A program made the translations under genes and the position numbers. Under the pieces are notes generated by a model. It saw only the letters and a program-made list of their open reading frames with translations. It did no database searches and was not told where the DNA came from. Shown here piece after piece: positions 48,741 to 60,560 of a stretch of DNA of 64,000 nt. How positions within the stretch are numbered: position 1 is the stretch's first letter; every line of letters starts with the position of its first letter. The stretch is taken from the NCBI GenBank assembly GCA_032209605.1, contig JASFXZ010000005.1, positions 29,810,905 to 29,874,904 of the forward strand, written 5' to 3'. This DNA is from Mactromeris polynyma. Taxonomy: Eukaryota > Mollusca > Bivalvia > Venerida > Mactridae.

Positions 48741-49799
48741 AAAAGATGGGTAACAACTTATGTCTCGTCACCATTCTTCGCAAGAAATGTAACAATCACA
48801 AATTAGAACTTCTAAGCCATGATCTTGAATTTAACATAACTATCTGTAGACTCTCGGTGCAGTCATTCAAAGATTACCAACTTATGGCACATACACCTCT
48901 CAACTTGTCTGTTGTCCTCAATGTAATAGTAAGGTAACATATTTTAATTGTCGTTTTCTTAAGATTGGGCATTGTCACTACCATACATTAGACATGGCAT
49001 GGTGTGACTTTTGCATTAGATGTTCAGAGCTCTGTGCTAGGTACCGTTATGCTGCAAAATTTCTCTTTGTCTTGAAGTGCAGCTTGAGGCACTGCTGTCT
49101 GTGCTGGCGGTGCAACAGCCGTGGAAATGTTGTGTTGCTGTGTTTCACCTGTTAATGAGAATGCAGTCCCTTCGTTCTCCATTTTTAACCTACTTTAATA
49201 TTAATTGTTATCCCTTTTGCTTGGTATCGAATCCTAGTGAAATGTGTGGGAATCACTTAAGTGTAAATTTGACATTGCCTCTGCTACTTTATATCTCTCT
49301 CTCTAATACTGGATGGAATTACCTTGTTCATTGTGTATTCAAAAACAATCTTGAGTATTTAAAATGGGAATGGTTTTGTTGTTTGTTTAGGAACATAAAC
49401 CGAATTACCGTCCATTTATATATGACTGTACCATCATGTGGTCCTTGCTGCAGTTTTCTTTTACGATTACAACTTATCCATCATCAATAATAGAGTTACT
49501 TCCAATGAATGAAGGTGTGTCCCACGCTACATCTGAAGGGATTTACATGTTCAAACCTATTCGAGCTAGTATATGTACGGAAGCCTTTTATGATACAATT
49601 GTATGACTAAAATGCTTCTAAAACAAGACTACAGTTATGATTCACTTAGTAATCATGTTCGAAATTATATTATCTGCCTCTCATCAGTATTTATAGCTGC
49701 TAAATGACACATAGAACTGGATGTTTCACACCGGCGTTTTATTCAGGATCTACATAACAATTGGTTATTCTGCTTTACCGGTAATGTTGACTATTTCAG

Positions 49800-49885
49800 G
49801 GCGGTTTGCACGACCACCAACCGCTATCGATAGAGGCTAGGCTTACAATCAGGAAGTTGGCATTTTAAGTGATTACGCTTTGTAA
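49800..49885 (+). pseudogene. Decayed copy of the terminal exon at 40967-41058
   Basis: Retains CGACCACCAACCGCTATCGA but has lost bases and gained an in-frame TAG in GATAGAGGCTAG. The acceptor survives as TTTCAG. Confidence 0.7.
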
Positions 49886-50714
49886 TGTACAGTGGAATGT
49901 GAAAATGTGTGAAAATATGCAGCCTAGGTTTTAATCTGACAAATGCAAGTGTAAGAGCAGTCACTTGATAAGGTCGATCATACTAGGGACCAATACAAAT
50001 TGTTTGCATACATACTAAGAATAAATAGCATGATCAGTTTAAGTTGTTTTGTTATGATACATAAACCTTTTTACGCAAGGCCAAGAGAAGTTTTGAGGTA
50101 CTCCGGTACAAAGACATTTAATAATTATGTTAAATACGTCAGAGTCATATTCGCAGGGACGACGCTAAAATACGTCAATGGTCAAGGTTTCTGCTTGCTC
50201 TTGTGTTTGGAATGACTGCTCGCCTTGTGTACGGTATAGTTATGAAACAATGTTCAGTCAGTTCACAAAACAAAGAAGAGGTCAGATTCAGTAGTGAGGA
50301 GGAAATGTTGTCATTTCCAAGAAATATCTCCATGGCATATTTGTTCTTATTAGGATTTACAATTATTCAACTATTTAACAGTTGTTGTAAAATCTGTCAA
50401 AAAAGACACGATGTCTTCCATTAAGTTTTTACAATACGCAAAGAATCATTTACCCAACTGTTTGCAAATCACTGTTCTTGGAGTAAGTTCTGTTACCAGA
50501 CCAGCAATAGGAAAGCATTCTTAGCCATGATTCGCAATCAGGATTTTGTACATTTTAAAACCATTCACATATTTGCATTCAAGCGAGGAAGCTATTCGTG
50601 GTACCTAACTAATGCAAATCACATTGTATGTATCATTTAACCAGAACAAAAACAGCCGACAGACAATTTGTATCATATTAACAAAACTCAACTGCGTTTT
50701 ATAACTTTCATTCT

Positions 50715-53700
50715 CTACAATGAACAACAAAATAATTTCACATCGTTTAATGCTGTGTCATCACCACCATGTTGGTCATCTTCCACTCGTGTTTGTAATC
50801 CGCAAATGGCGGAATTTGTCGGGCAGTCATTCCAGACAGAAAATATACCCCAAAACCAAGACCCGACGCCCCATGATAGCAGCTCTGAATTTCCCATCTC
50901 CCATGAAAAATCTCGACACTTAAATTGGATGTAGTTTGCAGCTGTACCATCGCCACCCTAAAATAAACAAGATGTCTATGTGTATACATGTATATGGTAA
51001 GGATGCATAGGACACGAGAAACATCAATTTATGTTTCATCTGTGATCTTTGCGATGTCTATGTGCACATTTTCAACCGTGTTCTGTTTAGACAGCCATAT
51101 CGACCAAATGTTGACACGCCAGAGAGAATTAAGAACAGTACTAATTAGTCAAGTATTAAATGAGGCGATAAATCAGCACCCTCCCCCCCCCCCCCCCCCC
51201 GAAACGCACACACGGCATGATAGAACAGCAAAGAAGAAACAAAGGCCAGGGAGCTTATGCCAATACCGAATGGTTCGTCGGGTGTGCGTTTGTCCCTCCA
51301 TCTGTTAACGTTTCATTCAAACGACATCTCTTAAACCGCTTGGCCAATTTTGACCAATCATCACAGGAACAACAGAAATATTTCTTGGATGGTTCTCTTT
51401 CAAAGCTGATTAATTGGTACCGATATGTTGCATAAGTAGGTCACAAAAGCTAAAATACCTTTTAAAATTGAAAACCTTAACAAAAATTCTTATCCAAAAA
51501 CATAAGCCCCAGAGATTTCATATTTCGCGTGAATCATTGTTTAGTAGTCCTCTACCAAGGTTGTTCAAATCATCTCCCTAGGGTCAAAATTTACCCCGCC
51601 CCAGGTTCGTATGTTGTACATATATCTTTGAAAGTCTTATTTTTCGAAACTCTCCTTGTCCAGAACCAAAATACCCAGAGCTTTCATATTTTGTATGTAG
51701 CATTGTCTTGTGGTTTCCTACAAAGATTTTTCGAATCATGCCCCTGAGGTCAAAACTTGACCCGCCCTGGGGTCACATGTTTTCTATAGATTCATGTAGG
51801 GAAATCTTTGAAAGTCTTTTTCTCCGAAACAGCACAACTGTTTTGATACTTGGTATGTGGCATTGTTTAGTGGTCCCCTATCAATGTCGATTGTTCCCAT
51901 CATGCACATGGGGTCAAACCCTGTCCATCAGGGATCAAATAGACTTATATAGTGAAATCTTGTAAAGTCTTCTACTCCTAAGCCACACAGCCAAGGGTTT
52001 TGATATATCGTATATAGCGTTGTTACCAAGATTGTCCATGAAATCAAAACTTGCCCCGCCCCAGGGTCACATTTTTCTATAGACTTATATAGGGATGTAT
52101 GAGAACCATATGACCCAGAGCTGTCATGTTTGGTACATAACATTGTATTGTGCTCCCCCTTACCAAGTTTGTTTAAGTTATACTTCTACGGTTAAAATTG
52201 CCATGGGGTCACATGTTTTATTGAGTTATATAAGGAATAACTTCGCAGTGTCTTGTCTAAAACCATACTTATCGAAGGTCCATGTGTACAATGTAGCCAG
52301 TAGAGACATCATGGCCTCTTGTTAGTTTAATAAATGATAATACATAATTATGTTTATGTTTTAACAATATAAAATATACTTTTTTAAATTTTAAGTAAAA
52401 TAGACAAAAATGAGCGCACTATTACTTTAAGATTACGATAACTTAGTTTAAGTACTTACGCCCTCAACTTGAATTCTGTATTCAGTCAGGAAATATTGTT
52501 CACTGTTGTGACGTTGACACGATTCTTCTTTTCCCCATACACCAAACAAGCCCTCGGTTGACGATATTGCTCCACCAAAATAGTTTCCATCTAGAATTGT
52601 GCAGTTAAGTTCGATGGCATTTAGCGAGGTATCGTCATTGTCGTTTTGTTTCGGTTCAATCTATTAAGTAAAATAATCCGGTTCAATCCGCAGAGAAACG
52701 CTATTCGGGATATTCAATATTTAATGTTGTTGTGAGGTTGTTATCCTAATTGTTGATGAAGAGTGGATGTAGCTTAAGAACCGCTCTGGTGAGGTCTCTT
52801 TGTACTGGGTAGTACAAGGTTAAGGTAAGCAGTCCATCAATGGTTGAAGTATTCCGTTAATAACATTAATTGGGTAATTTCCCTTCTATATGTATATGGT
52901 AACTAAACACAAGTTAAATATTTTTAAATTGTATAATGTATATTAAATTTAAGTTCACAGCAATTGCAAGTTATGCTTTTCTAGGCAGTCATTCACTTTA
53001 TATTTTTTAAATAAAATCATACCTTTGAAAGAAATAAGCAAAATTGCAATTCCCATTACATCATGCATATTTATAATTTAGGCAGTATTCTGTTCAAAAT
53101 GAAATTTTGCAAAAACCAGACTGTAAATGTCTCTGAAAGTTGGATATAGTTGATGTTATATGTTACACATAATTTTCATGGAAGACAATATGACGCCCAA
53201 ATGATATTTGGGTTTTCTAACATGGTCGATATGTTTATGTTCGCATGAAATATTCCTTATTTTTAATATTATAATGTCCTGCCCAAAAATTTGTTTTGAT
53301 TTATTTTTCAAATATTTCAGATTTTCTTAAATTTGCAAGTCTGTTTAGTACAAAGGTGGTTTCACTATATGAAAATAGGAAGAAATAAGAAAATAAATGT
53401 GATTTTCCATTTATCGGTTTATTTTTAAAAGCTAAGTTTTTTCAGAGAACAAAACGGGCCATTATTTTTTTGTGGAACGGTAATTTTTTTTTAATTTTTC
53501 AAATTTTATCCGCATTATTATATAGATTGAAACAACAACTGTTTATTTATCGCAGACATTATGCGAATGATGGACTGCTTACCTTAAATATATACAAAAT
53601 AGCCGCATAAACTCACTTACGTCAATTTGTTATGTAGCGCCAAAATATAACAAAATATTGTACAAAGTGTGCAGTGTGGCAGAAAATACAATACATCTTT

Positions 53701-53945
53701 AATACCTAAAGAGTATATTTGTTTAAAAGACGACGCCACGTAATCATACCTACCTTCAGATTGTATCCGGTAGCGAAGGCTCCGTGCGCACAAAATTCTG
53801 GTCGCCCCCAGCTACCAAACTGGGACATGTGCGTAGGTCCCAATATCTTTACAATTTTACGTGGACCATTACTCACTTAAAACGAATTAACCAGCACAAA
53901 AGATGTCAAAGAAGCCACAACCAGATGTATAACACAGGCATCCAT
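50715..53945 (-). pseudogene. VMO1: VMO1-like copy B with a premature stop
   Basis: Exons (minus): 53945-53754, 52660-52460, 50957-50715, same phases as copy A. Exons 2 and 3 are fully open and keep the DDTSLNAIELNC, CQRHNSEQYFLTEYR, AICGLQTRVE and GGDDTALNDVKLFCCSL motifs. Exon 1 keeps MDACVIHLVVASLTSFVLVN but codon 23 is TAA (53879-53877). The first middle-repeat DDT is changed (GGDGTAANYI) and the AATAAA after the stop is lost. A later ATG at the HMSQ position would lack a signal peptide. So it is either a young pseudogene or uses an unseen alternative first exon. Confidence 0.75.
51470..52330 (+). repeat. Tandem diverged ~150-190-bp repeats in copy B intron 2
   Basis: Four to five head-to-tail units sharing phrases such as CCCAGAGCTTTCATATTT, GGTCAAAACTTGACCCGCCC, GGGGTCACATGTTTTCTATA and GACTTATATAG. 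Copy A has about two. Confidence 0.7.
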
Positions 53946-55115
53946 GTCTGTATAATAGCGTGTTTCATATCTTTAACCATGTGATAGTTAAAGTCTTATT
54001 TAGTATTTAAAAGACAGATTGTGTGACCTTAGAAATATTTCAACAACAAGCGAATAATCATCATGATCATGTTCCTCCAATGGATATAAGGTCGAATATT
54101 TTTTTTAAACTAATTTTCTTCAAATAATTATGAACTTCGTAAATTGAATAGCAGAAAATATTTGCATTCACCAGGGCCCGTATTTACAACGCATCTTAAG
54201 TAAAGTGTTAATTTATATTTTTTAGGTTAAATATATAAGAAGTCTATGTATTTGACGATAACTTGGAAAGTCACAATATCTTTAAAGTGTACCATTATCA
54301 AAGAATCATGTTGCTGGAAGGTTCGTTCAAATTGTTATAAATAGATTTTTGAGAAATTTGAAAATTTACATTTTTAAGAACAAACATTACATGCTTTAAA
54401 ATATCAGCCCAGACGTTCGAATTATTGTAAATAGTGTTCTAACTTCAATGATTTCAATGAGATCAAAGTAACTTATGTATTTAATTCGCCTGACAGTGTC
54501 AGTCTATCTTCCCGCAATCTCATAGTTGAATTTCGACGCCTCATACTCATAAAAATACCAAATATGGGAAATGTTTTGTTTCATCTCTATGCAATGGTTG
54601 CACACTAAACACAGTTTTATATAGTACAGAGACCTCTGCCGTCACAAACACTCTAACTTGTTATTTAGGACGCTTTATCTTTCGATTTAATACACTTGAT
54701 ATTGAAACGGGTGTTGCTAATGTACGTGTTTAAATTTTTAAAAATCTTTTTGACGCAACTAATTAAATACGTGTTTAAATAAAATAAAAAACTTTTAGAC
54801 ACAACTAATTAAAGCGTAGAGGTAGTTTTATGCAAATCTCTATCGTCACGAGACATCCGTGAAAGAAGCGGTTGATGTATTGCTAAGGGAGATATGCGCT
54901 TTGATCACTGCGAGTGGTTTGTCACTTTATAAATTTAAGTACCTTTTTTCATTTCAATAAAAATGACGATAGAAATGAATACTTGTCAAATTCCATTTTA
55001 TTTATACAGCCTATTCTAAGACTGCGATGCCACAGTGTTGCTTCTGTTCAGGTTGAATTGGTGCGCAGTCCTACGTTATTTCTTTCCGCGTTAGTTTCAC
55101 TGTGCCCCAGGTTTA

Positions 55116-56539
55116 TGGTTTTATCGTTATTCTCCAATTCGCATGTAGTTTTTTTTACTTTGTGTCCCTCCTTATGTGTGCCTTCTCATTTAGCATATAT
55201 CTGTCTTATACAGTTCGACTTTGTGAATATGACTCGGCAGACAGTGCAGATATGTCCTGTATTGTAGATATACGTAGAGGCATCCCTGCGTTGTTTTATT
55301 CCCGTTCTCACTGGGAAGATAAAGTAAGTGACACTTCGCAACTGTTTCATTACAAAGTATAAAGGATGTTGTATCCTCGAAAAATATGTTAAAAGTAACG
55401 CTACATTTCGCGATACTGTGTTGTTTTTATTGTGTTTGTTTGGCACGGTCTTCGTTTTCCTTCCTAAGTGGAACGCAACATGGAGCGCCCATTTTGTGAC
55501 AAAAATACAATTATTCGTGTACGGCTATTGGTACTTTTTCGTTAAAACTGGTAAGCACCGCCTTAAGCAGTACATTCTTCCAAAATTACCATGGACTGCA
55601 TGTATAACACTTTCAGTACGCAATGATGCACATACTTTGTTCAATTTTCTTTCAATGCATTCCGAGCTTTGCCGGATACCGCCGAGCAGTTACGATTGAT
55701 GACATAAGAACAAAAAAACAAACACAGACATGTACTGCGTTTCAGGTAGAGAAAAATTAAGATTAATGACAACACATCTTAATATCGGCACACTATTCAG
55801 TCTTATATAATCTCTCCCCCTATAAATGACTAACAGTGTTTGATGCAATTCCATTTGTCAAGTGCTTCATAGAAAATACAAGAAATAAGCTACCAAAAAA
55901 AGATGATAAAATCTGAATAACAGCAATACAATTATAAATGGTGAGACCAAATTGTGTAATGATCCACGAGCCGCCTGTTATGTATATGGTATATCATAAC
56001 TTTTCTCTTAACTAACAGGTCGCTTGATAGATAAACTTGAAAAGTATACCATTAATTTATTCGATGCTCCATAGTTTGCGCCTTCGTTGGTAGAGTGACC
56101 TCCCTGTCAGCGTCATATCAAAGACGGCGTGAAAATGATACTGGTAAACCTTTACTATGCCCATGGTATTTAAAGAAGGATTTTGTGAAACCTCAATAAC
56201 AAGACCACCGTCGGTTCTGAAGAAAGGTGGTCTGAGATGTGAGGTCACTGAAGTGGTCGCATCATCGAGTTAGAATTTGAAAAACTCTATTTTAATACCT
56301 TTGTTGTCCCTTGAATTCAGAAAACCAAGTAAATCGTTTAAAAAGAGTATATAACAGAGAGACAAATTTCCATTATGTCACACGGCAGATCCGGGTTCGA
56401 TTCCCGGTAGATAATTAATTCCAGGAAAACTGGTTAGGTCAACTGGCCGGGTATTGTCTGTATCCCTTTGTGTATTTTCACAGTTTATATTGCACAGGTG
56501 ACAGTTATCAAGCTGGTCCACGGGCTGATTGTCGTATAT
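55116..56539. other. Intergenic, nothing firm
   Basis: Open frames of up to 123 codons (55328-55699) show no family features. A B-box-like GGGTTCGATTCCCGG at 56393-56407 suggests a SINE remnant. Confidence 0.35.
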
Positions 56540-57440
56540 TATATATATATTGGTTTATTAACGTCTCATCTTTGTACAAATAACACTTATATGCATATAA
56601 TGAAAACCATTTACAATGTACAAAGCCACTCTAAACTAGATTTATAAGAGACATAAAAATACATATTACAGAAAACACACTCTTATACACATGATAAGAA
56701 ACTAAAAACAAATGCTAATTCTGGTATAAAAAATTAAGATAATTCTTTGGATAAGAAACTGAATATATCGCGCACAAGCGTGCATAAGTACAAAATGGGT
56801 GTTTTTCTGTCAGACAGTAGATGAACTGATTAGCACTTATCTCTAGTTTATAGGTAAAACAACAACAATATAAAAACATGAAATACATTACATAAATAAA
56901 TAAAACATTCTGGTATGAAGAATACTGTTACAGGTTTTGGGGATTATTTGACACAGAGTTATATTAGATAAAATAAAGGACAACTTGTCCGAATCAGATA
57001 TAATATTGAAAGAAGGATTAATAGCATTAGCTCTTTCTATCAATGGTTGTCGTTAACAGTCATATAAGTTACAATATAATAATACATGTATTTCTGTTTC
57101 AACCATGTTACATGAATAAAACGTACAATGACGTTTATTTTCCACAAGGTTTTCATAACGTCATGTCTCTATTCTTAGTGGAGCTAGTCCACATCTAAAT
57201 TTGCTTAATGCAGATCTATGTTTCAATGCCATAATGAGTTTACAGTAATGTTCTGGTTTGTATTCCATTTTAAATTTAAAATAATTTCTAAGCTTATTTC
57301 TCCTACTACCAGATATACCTTCAGTCTTATAAATACTTTCAAGCCAGTCATTTGAATACAAACATATCATTTTATCATACACTTGCTTAACTAAGCTATA
57401 TTTAGAAGCACTCTTATTCAAAGCATTAATTTTTTATGTA
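56540..57440 (-). mobile_element. 3' end of a non-LTR retrotransposon (LINE)
   Basis: A minus-strand frame at 57421-57161 ends in RNKLRNYFKFK, HRSALSKFRCGLAPLRIET, which is typical of the region after the reverse transcriptase in Jockey/CR1-like LINEs. It is followed by an AT-rich 3' tail to about 56540. The reverse transcriptase is missing, so this is a 5'-truncated dead copy. Confidence 0.6.
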
Positions 57441-58009
57441 AAATACAATGAAGGAGTAATTGGATAATTAATGCCACAACATCAAGCAACTCTCTTTTGT
57501 CAGTCACGTTATGACGTTCGCAACGTACGTTGAGATTATCCAAATATCATGTTATATTTGTCGCGACTTACGCAAAACAACTTTAAAAAATGAAAAATAA
57601 AGTCAAATATATATTGAATTATGAAGCAATACTACCAATGATATCTTTTCCGATATCATTTTGGTAGTTTCGAAATTCTAACAAATCGGAGATTTTCAAG
57701 TTTAACATATCGATTGATTGTCATTAAGCTCACTCGTACAGCAACAAACGTTGATCATACGTTTTTCATTTCAGATAGCGACACATCCAATAGCTTATAA
57801 ATACCAAGAGTTCATCAGTGACACCTAATTGTCTTCCAGAGTACAGTTAGGAGTTAACATTTCTAATGACAAATATATTAAATTCATTGAAATGAAAATA
57901 TTTCGTAGTCAAGGATGCAAATATGTAAACATTTTCCCTTCCCCCATCTTGATATAATATTCGTGTCCCCCTTCCGCCCATAGCCACTTGCTTTCTTAAC
58001 TTTTCCTGG

Positions 58010-58250
58010 TGTGTGTTTCATCCATTCCGTTCCTTTCTACCTTGCTGTCCACTTACGTTTTCCATAAATTTATGATGGTTGTTTTGATAGACAGCCAAAT
58101 AATGCCTTACTTCCACATTCCTATAGCTGTTTGGCCTTACACCTCCTTCGACTCCTAATGTTTCGTAGGCTGGTGTTCTCTGTGAATTGTGTGGGGAGGG
58201 ATTATTTTGTGTATGTGGCGTTCCCAGTAACGACTTAATCTTTCTTTTGC
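58010..58250 (-). mobile_element. Dispersed element S, copy 5
   Basis: Reverse orientation, with CTCCTTCGACTCCTAATGTT, TGTGTGGGGAGGGATTATTT and GGCGTTCCCAGTAACGACTT, matching 16560-16680 and the other copies. One core only. Confidence 0.7.
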
Positions 58251-58762
58251 ATACACTAGTTTCATTAAAAACGTTATGCCGTTTAAAAATGCATTATCCA
58301 TTCAGGATGGATACTACATGAAGCCTACATTAGAACTTATACTCCTGTGTCATATTAAGCTAGTCTGGCGTATGAAAAGGAATAGTTCTCATCATATTAC
58401 TTGTCATCTAGTATCGGCATAATGCCACACCAAATTACTTTGCTGTACTTCCGAATGTTGTAGCACGTCCAAAATGTCAAGACGGAATTGAGCAACTAAA
58501 ACACAGAAAGGTTGATACCAAAAGCGAACGGGGACAAAGTCAGGGAGATAATTACATAATTAATTGACATTGTTTCTGTACTGTAGTCTACTCTTCAAAG
58601 CCTATTGGCAATCTTTGTAAATATTATTTCGTATATATACGATACATGTCTCCATCATGTCTCTTTCTCACGGACTCTTATCTCGTAGAATTCAGGTCTT
58701 CCGCAAATTGTTACTTTACAACGTAAATGTTTTCGGCTGCTCATATAACGCATTGATACAGT

Positions 58763-58994
58763 TTAATCATTAGTGTAACCGGACGTGTCGTGTAGATTAC
58801 ATCGCTTGTTCTCTATGATGAATATGCAGTCAAACGAAAAGGTCTGACAGCATGGGGTACAATAAGTTGTTGTGTTTGTCACTTGTTCCCCTTTTGCCTT
58901 TGATACATTTGTATATATTTCATGACTCCTTGTGATGTTAGGGTGACTGTCCACTGCACGTAGCATTTCCTGCTCCACTTTCTCATTCCATTGC
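58763..58994 (-). CDS. Probable terminal exon with a Ly6-like C-terminal cysteine cluster
   Basis: Starts after an ACTCAG acceptor and reads QWNEKVEQEMLRAVD, then TNTTTYCTPCCQTFSFDC and NKRCNLHD before TAA. The spacing C-x2-CC-x5-C matches the two modules at 60561-63171. Its phase does not join directly to the exon ending at 60561, so an intermediate exon would be needed. I place it in the same gene tentatively. Confidence 0.45.
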
Positions 58995-60253
58995 CTGAGT
59001 GTATCTTACAAACCAATTCATGTCCATTGATTATACAGCATTATTAGTATAGAAAAGTATCTTGGCGTCTTTTTGTTTATTAGTATCATATAGTAAATAG
59101 ACATTTGATGTATAGAATTGTGTAATTGGTAAAGGATTACACACGATTTTAACTTGATAGTAAATTCATAACATGTCATCGCGGGATAAATCTAGCCATG
59201 TACTATGTACACTGTGTTGTTTTGTATACTGATATATTGTACTTTATACCTTGTTGTTCGAATTCCTTGAAAAATGTTATGAATTTCAAAGTTATGATGT
59301 CTTTTTTCGACAATACATTTGGGGTTTTTCTGCCCGGTAGGTAGGTTTTGAAAAATGAACCTAACGCTAGACATAGACTCAGTTTGGTATAGCCCTATGA
59401 AAATACTGGATTCAATTACACTATCGCAAAATGCGGTAGAACACGCTTCAACCTTCAACTATAAAAATACAAAAATGAGACCCTTTTTTAAACTTTTATT
59501 TGACATAAAATGATCTCCATGTGAATTCGATTAAACTAATTTCAAAGTTTTCATATCAAATTTGCCACTTTGTGCCAAATTAAAAAGTCGATCTGAAAAA
59601 GAGAACAAATGAAGTAAGCTACACGTTCTTAAGTTTCGGTTTTCGGTAAATCTCCATTTTCTCAAAAGCGTACGAGTTAGAATGGTCCATGCAATCGTGG
59701 GTGAAATTTATCAAGGTATGTTACAAAAGGTGAACACTGAGCGAAGTTCGGAGAGGCAGACATCGATGTGAAGTTAGCAGTAGTAGCAGTAACAGCAGTA
59801 AAACTGCGACCTACCACTGCCAGCAGCAACAATATACTAACAAGTGCACATTTCTATATTTTCAAACACCGACAATGAAGCGACATTATAATCAGAATGG
59901 AAAAGTGTCAATTGTTACATTATGTTAATTTGTAAATCCACAAAAAAACATAGAAAAGAATAATAAACACTATAATTACACGATGCTCAGACTGCATAGT
60001 ACAATAATTTCGGCAGTATGTTAACTGTGGAGTACTTGCAATTGTGTTGCTGTCAGTATTTTAGCATCAAGAACAGTTATACTGCAAAGCTACTGCTGTA
60101 ACCGTAGAAGTAGACGCTGAGTAAATGCAGTTTTATCATCATGACAATAATTTCAATCATCACTTTATCGCTGCTGATTTCTTTCATTGACTTCCCCTCC
60201 CAGAGGTTCATGAAGTAGATCTATGCCAGACTGACACCTACCACAAATATAGC

Positions 60254-60402
60254 ACAGGAGATTGTCACGAGTTCTCTCCCTTTATCCCTTCAATATCACA
60301 AGAGATTGTCCCGAGTTCTATCCCTTTATCCTTTCTGAAGCTTATGTATATGAACATATACTATAGAATGGATAAAGGGAGAGAACACGTGACAGCCTGA
60401 AA
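60254..60402. mobile_element. Palindromic MITE family 6, copy 3
   Basis: GGAGATTGTCACGAGTTCTC and GGATAAAGGGAGAGAACACGTG are inverted partners. The left arm (AGATTGTC, GAGTTCT, CCCTTTATCC) is present twice, suggesting a partial internal duplication. Confidence 0.6.
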
Positions 60403-60560
60403 TAGAGTCTGCTGAGCATTTTGATGTATAAGACTCTTATTTCTTATTTCGTGTGGTATTTATACGAAGAAAACATTTTGCACGCCAACTTTCTGGAAAT
60501 GCTGGAGCTACAATAAAGTGATACTCTTGCTTATCCAATATTGATACTTATTTAACTTAC

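Larger units (their letters stand above)
48405..55115. repeat. Segmental duplication, copy B
   Basis: Direct-orientation counterpart of 40573-46900. It carries extra DNA at 48560-49740 (including a MITE), a poly-C tract near 51184, and longer intronic repeats. It lacks the 30-bp array and the S insertion of copy A. The VMO1 exons are well conserved; flanks are more diverged. Confidence 0.85.

Noticed and set aside
49077..49490. 137-codon plus-strand frame in duplicate B
   Set aside because: Cys/Leu-rich with no domain, splice context or counterpart in copy A; probably unknown inserted DNA.
55328..55699. 123-codon plus-strand frame
   Set aside because: No recognisable motif or splice context; I cannot support a gene.
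60170..60250. Minus-strand CYICGRC stretch as an extra Ly6 exon
   Set aside because: No acceptor upstream; it abuts a MITE end and is probably chance.
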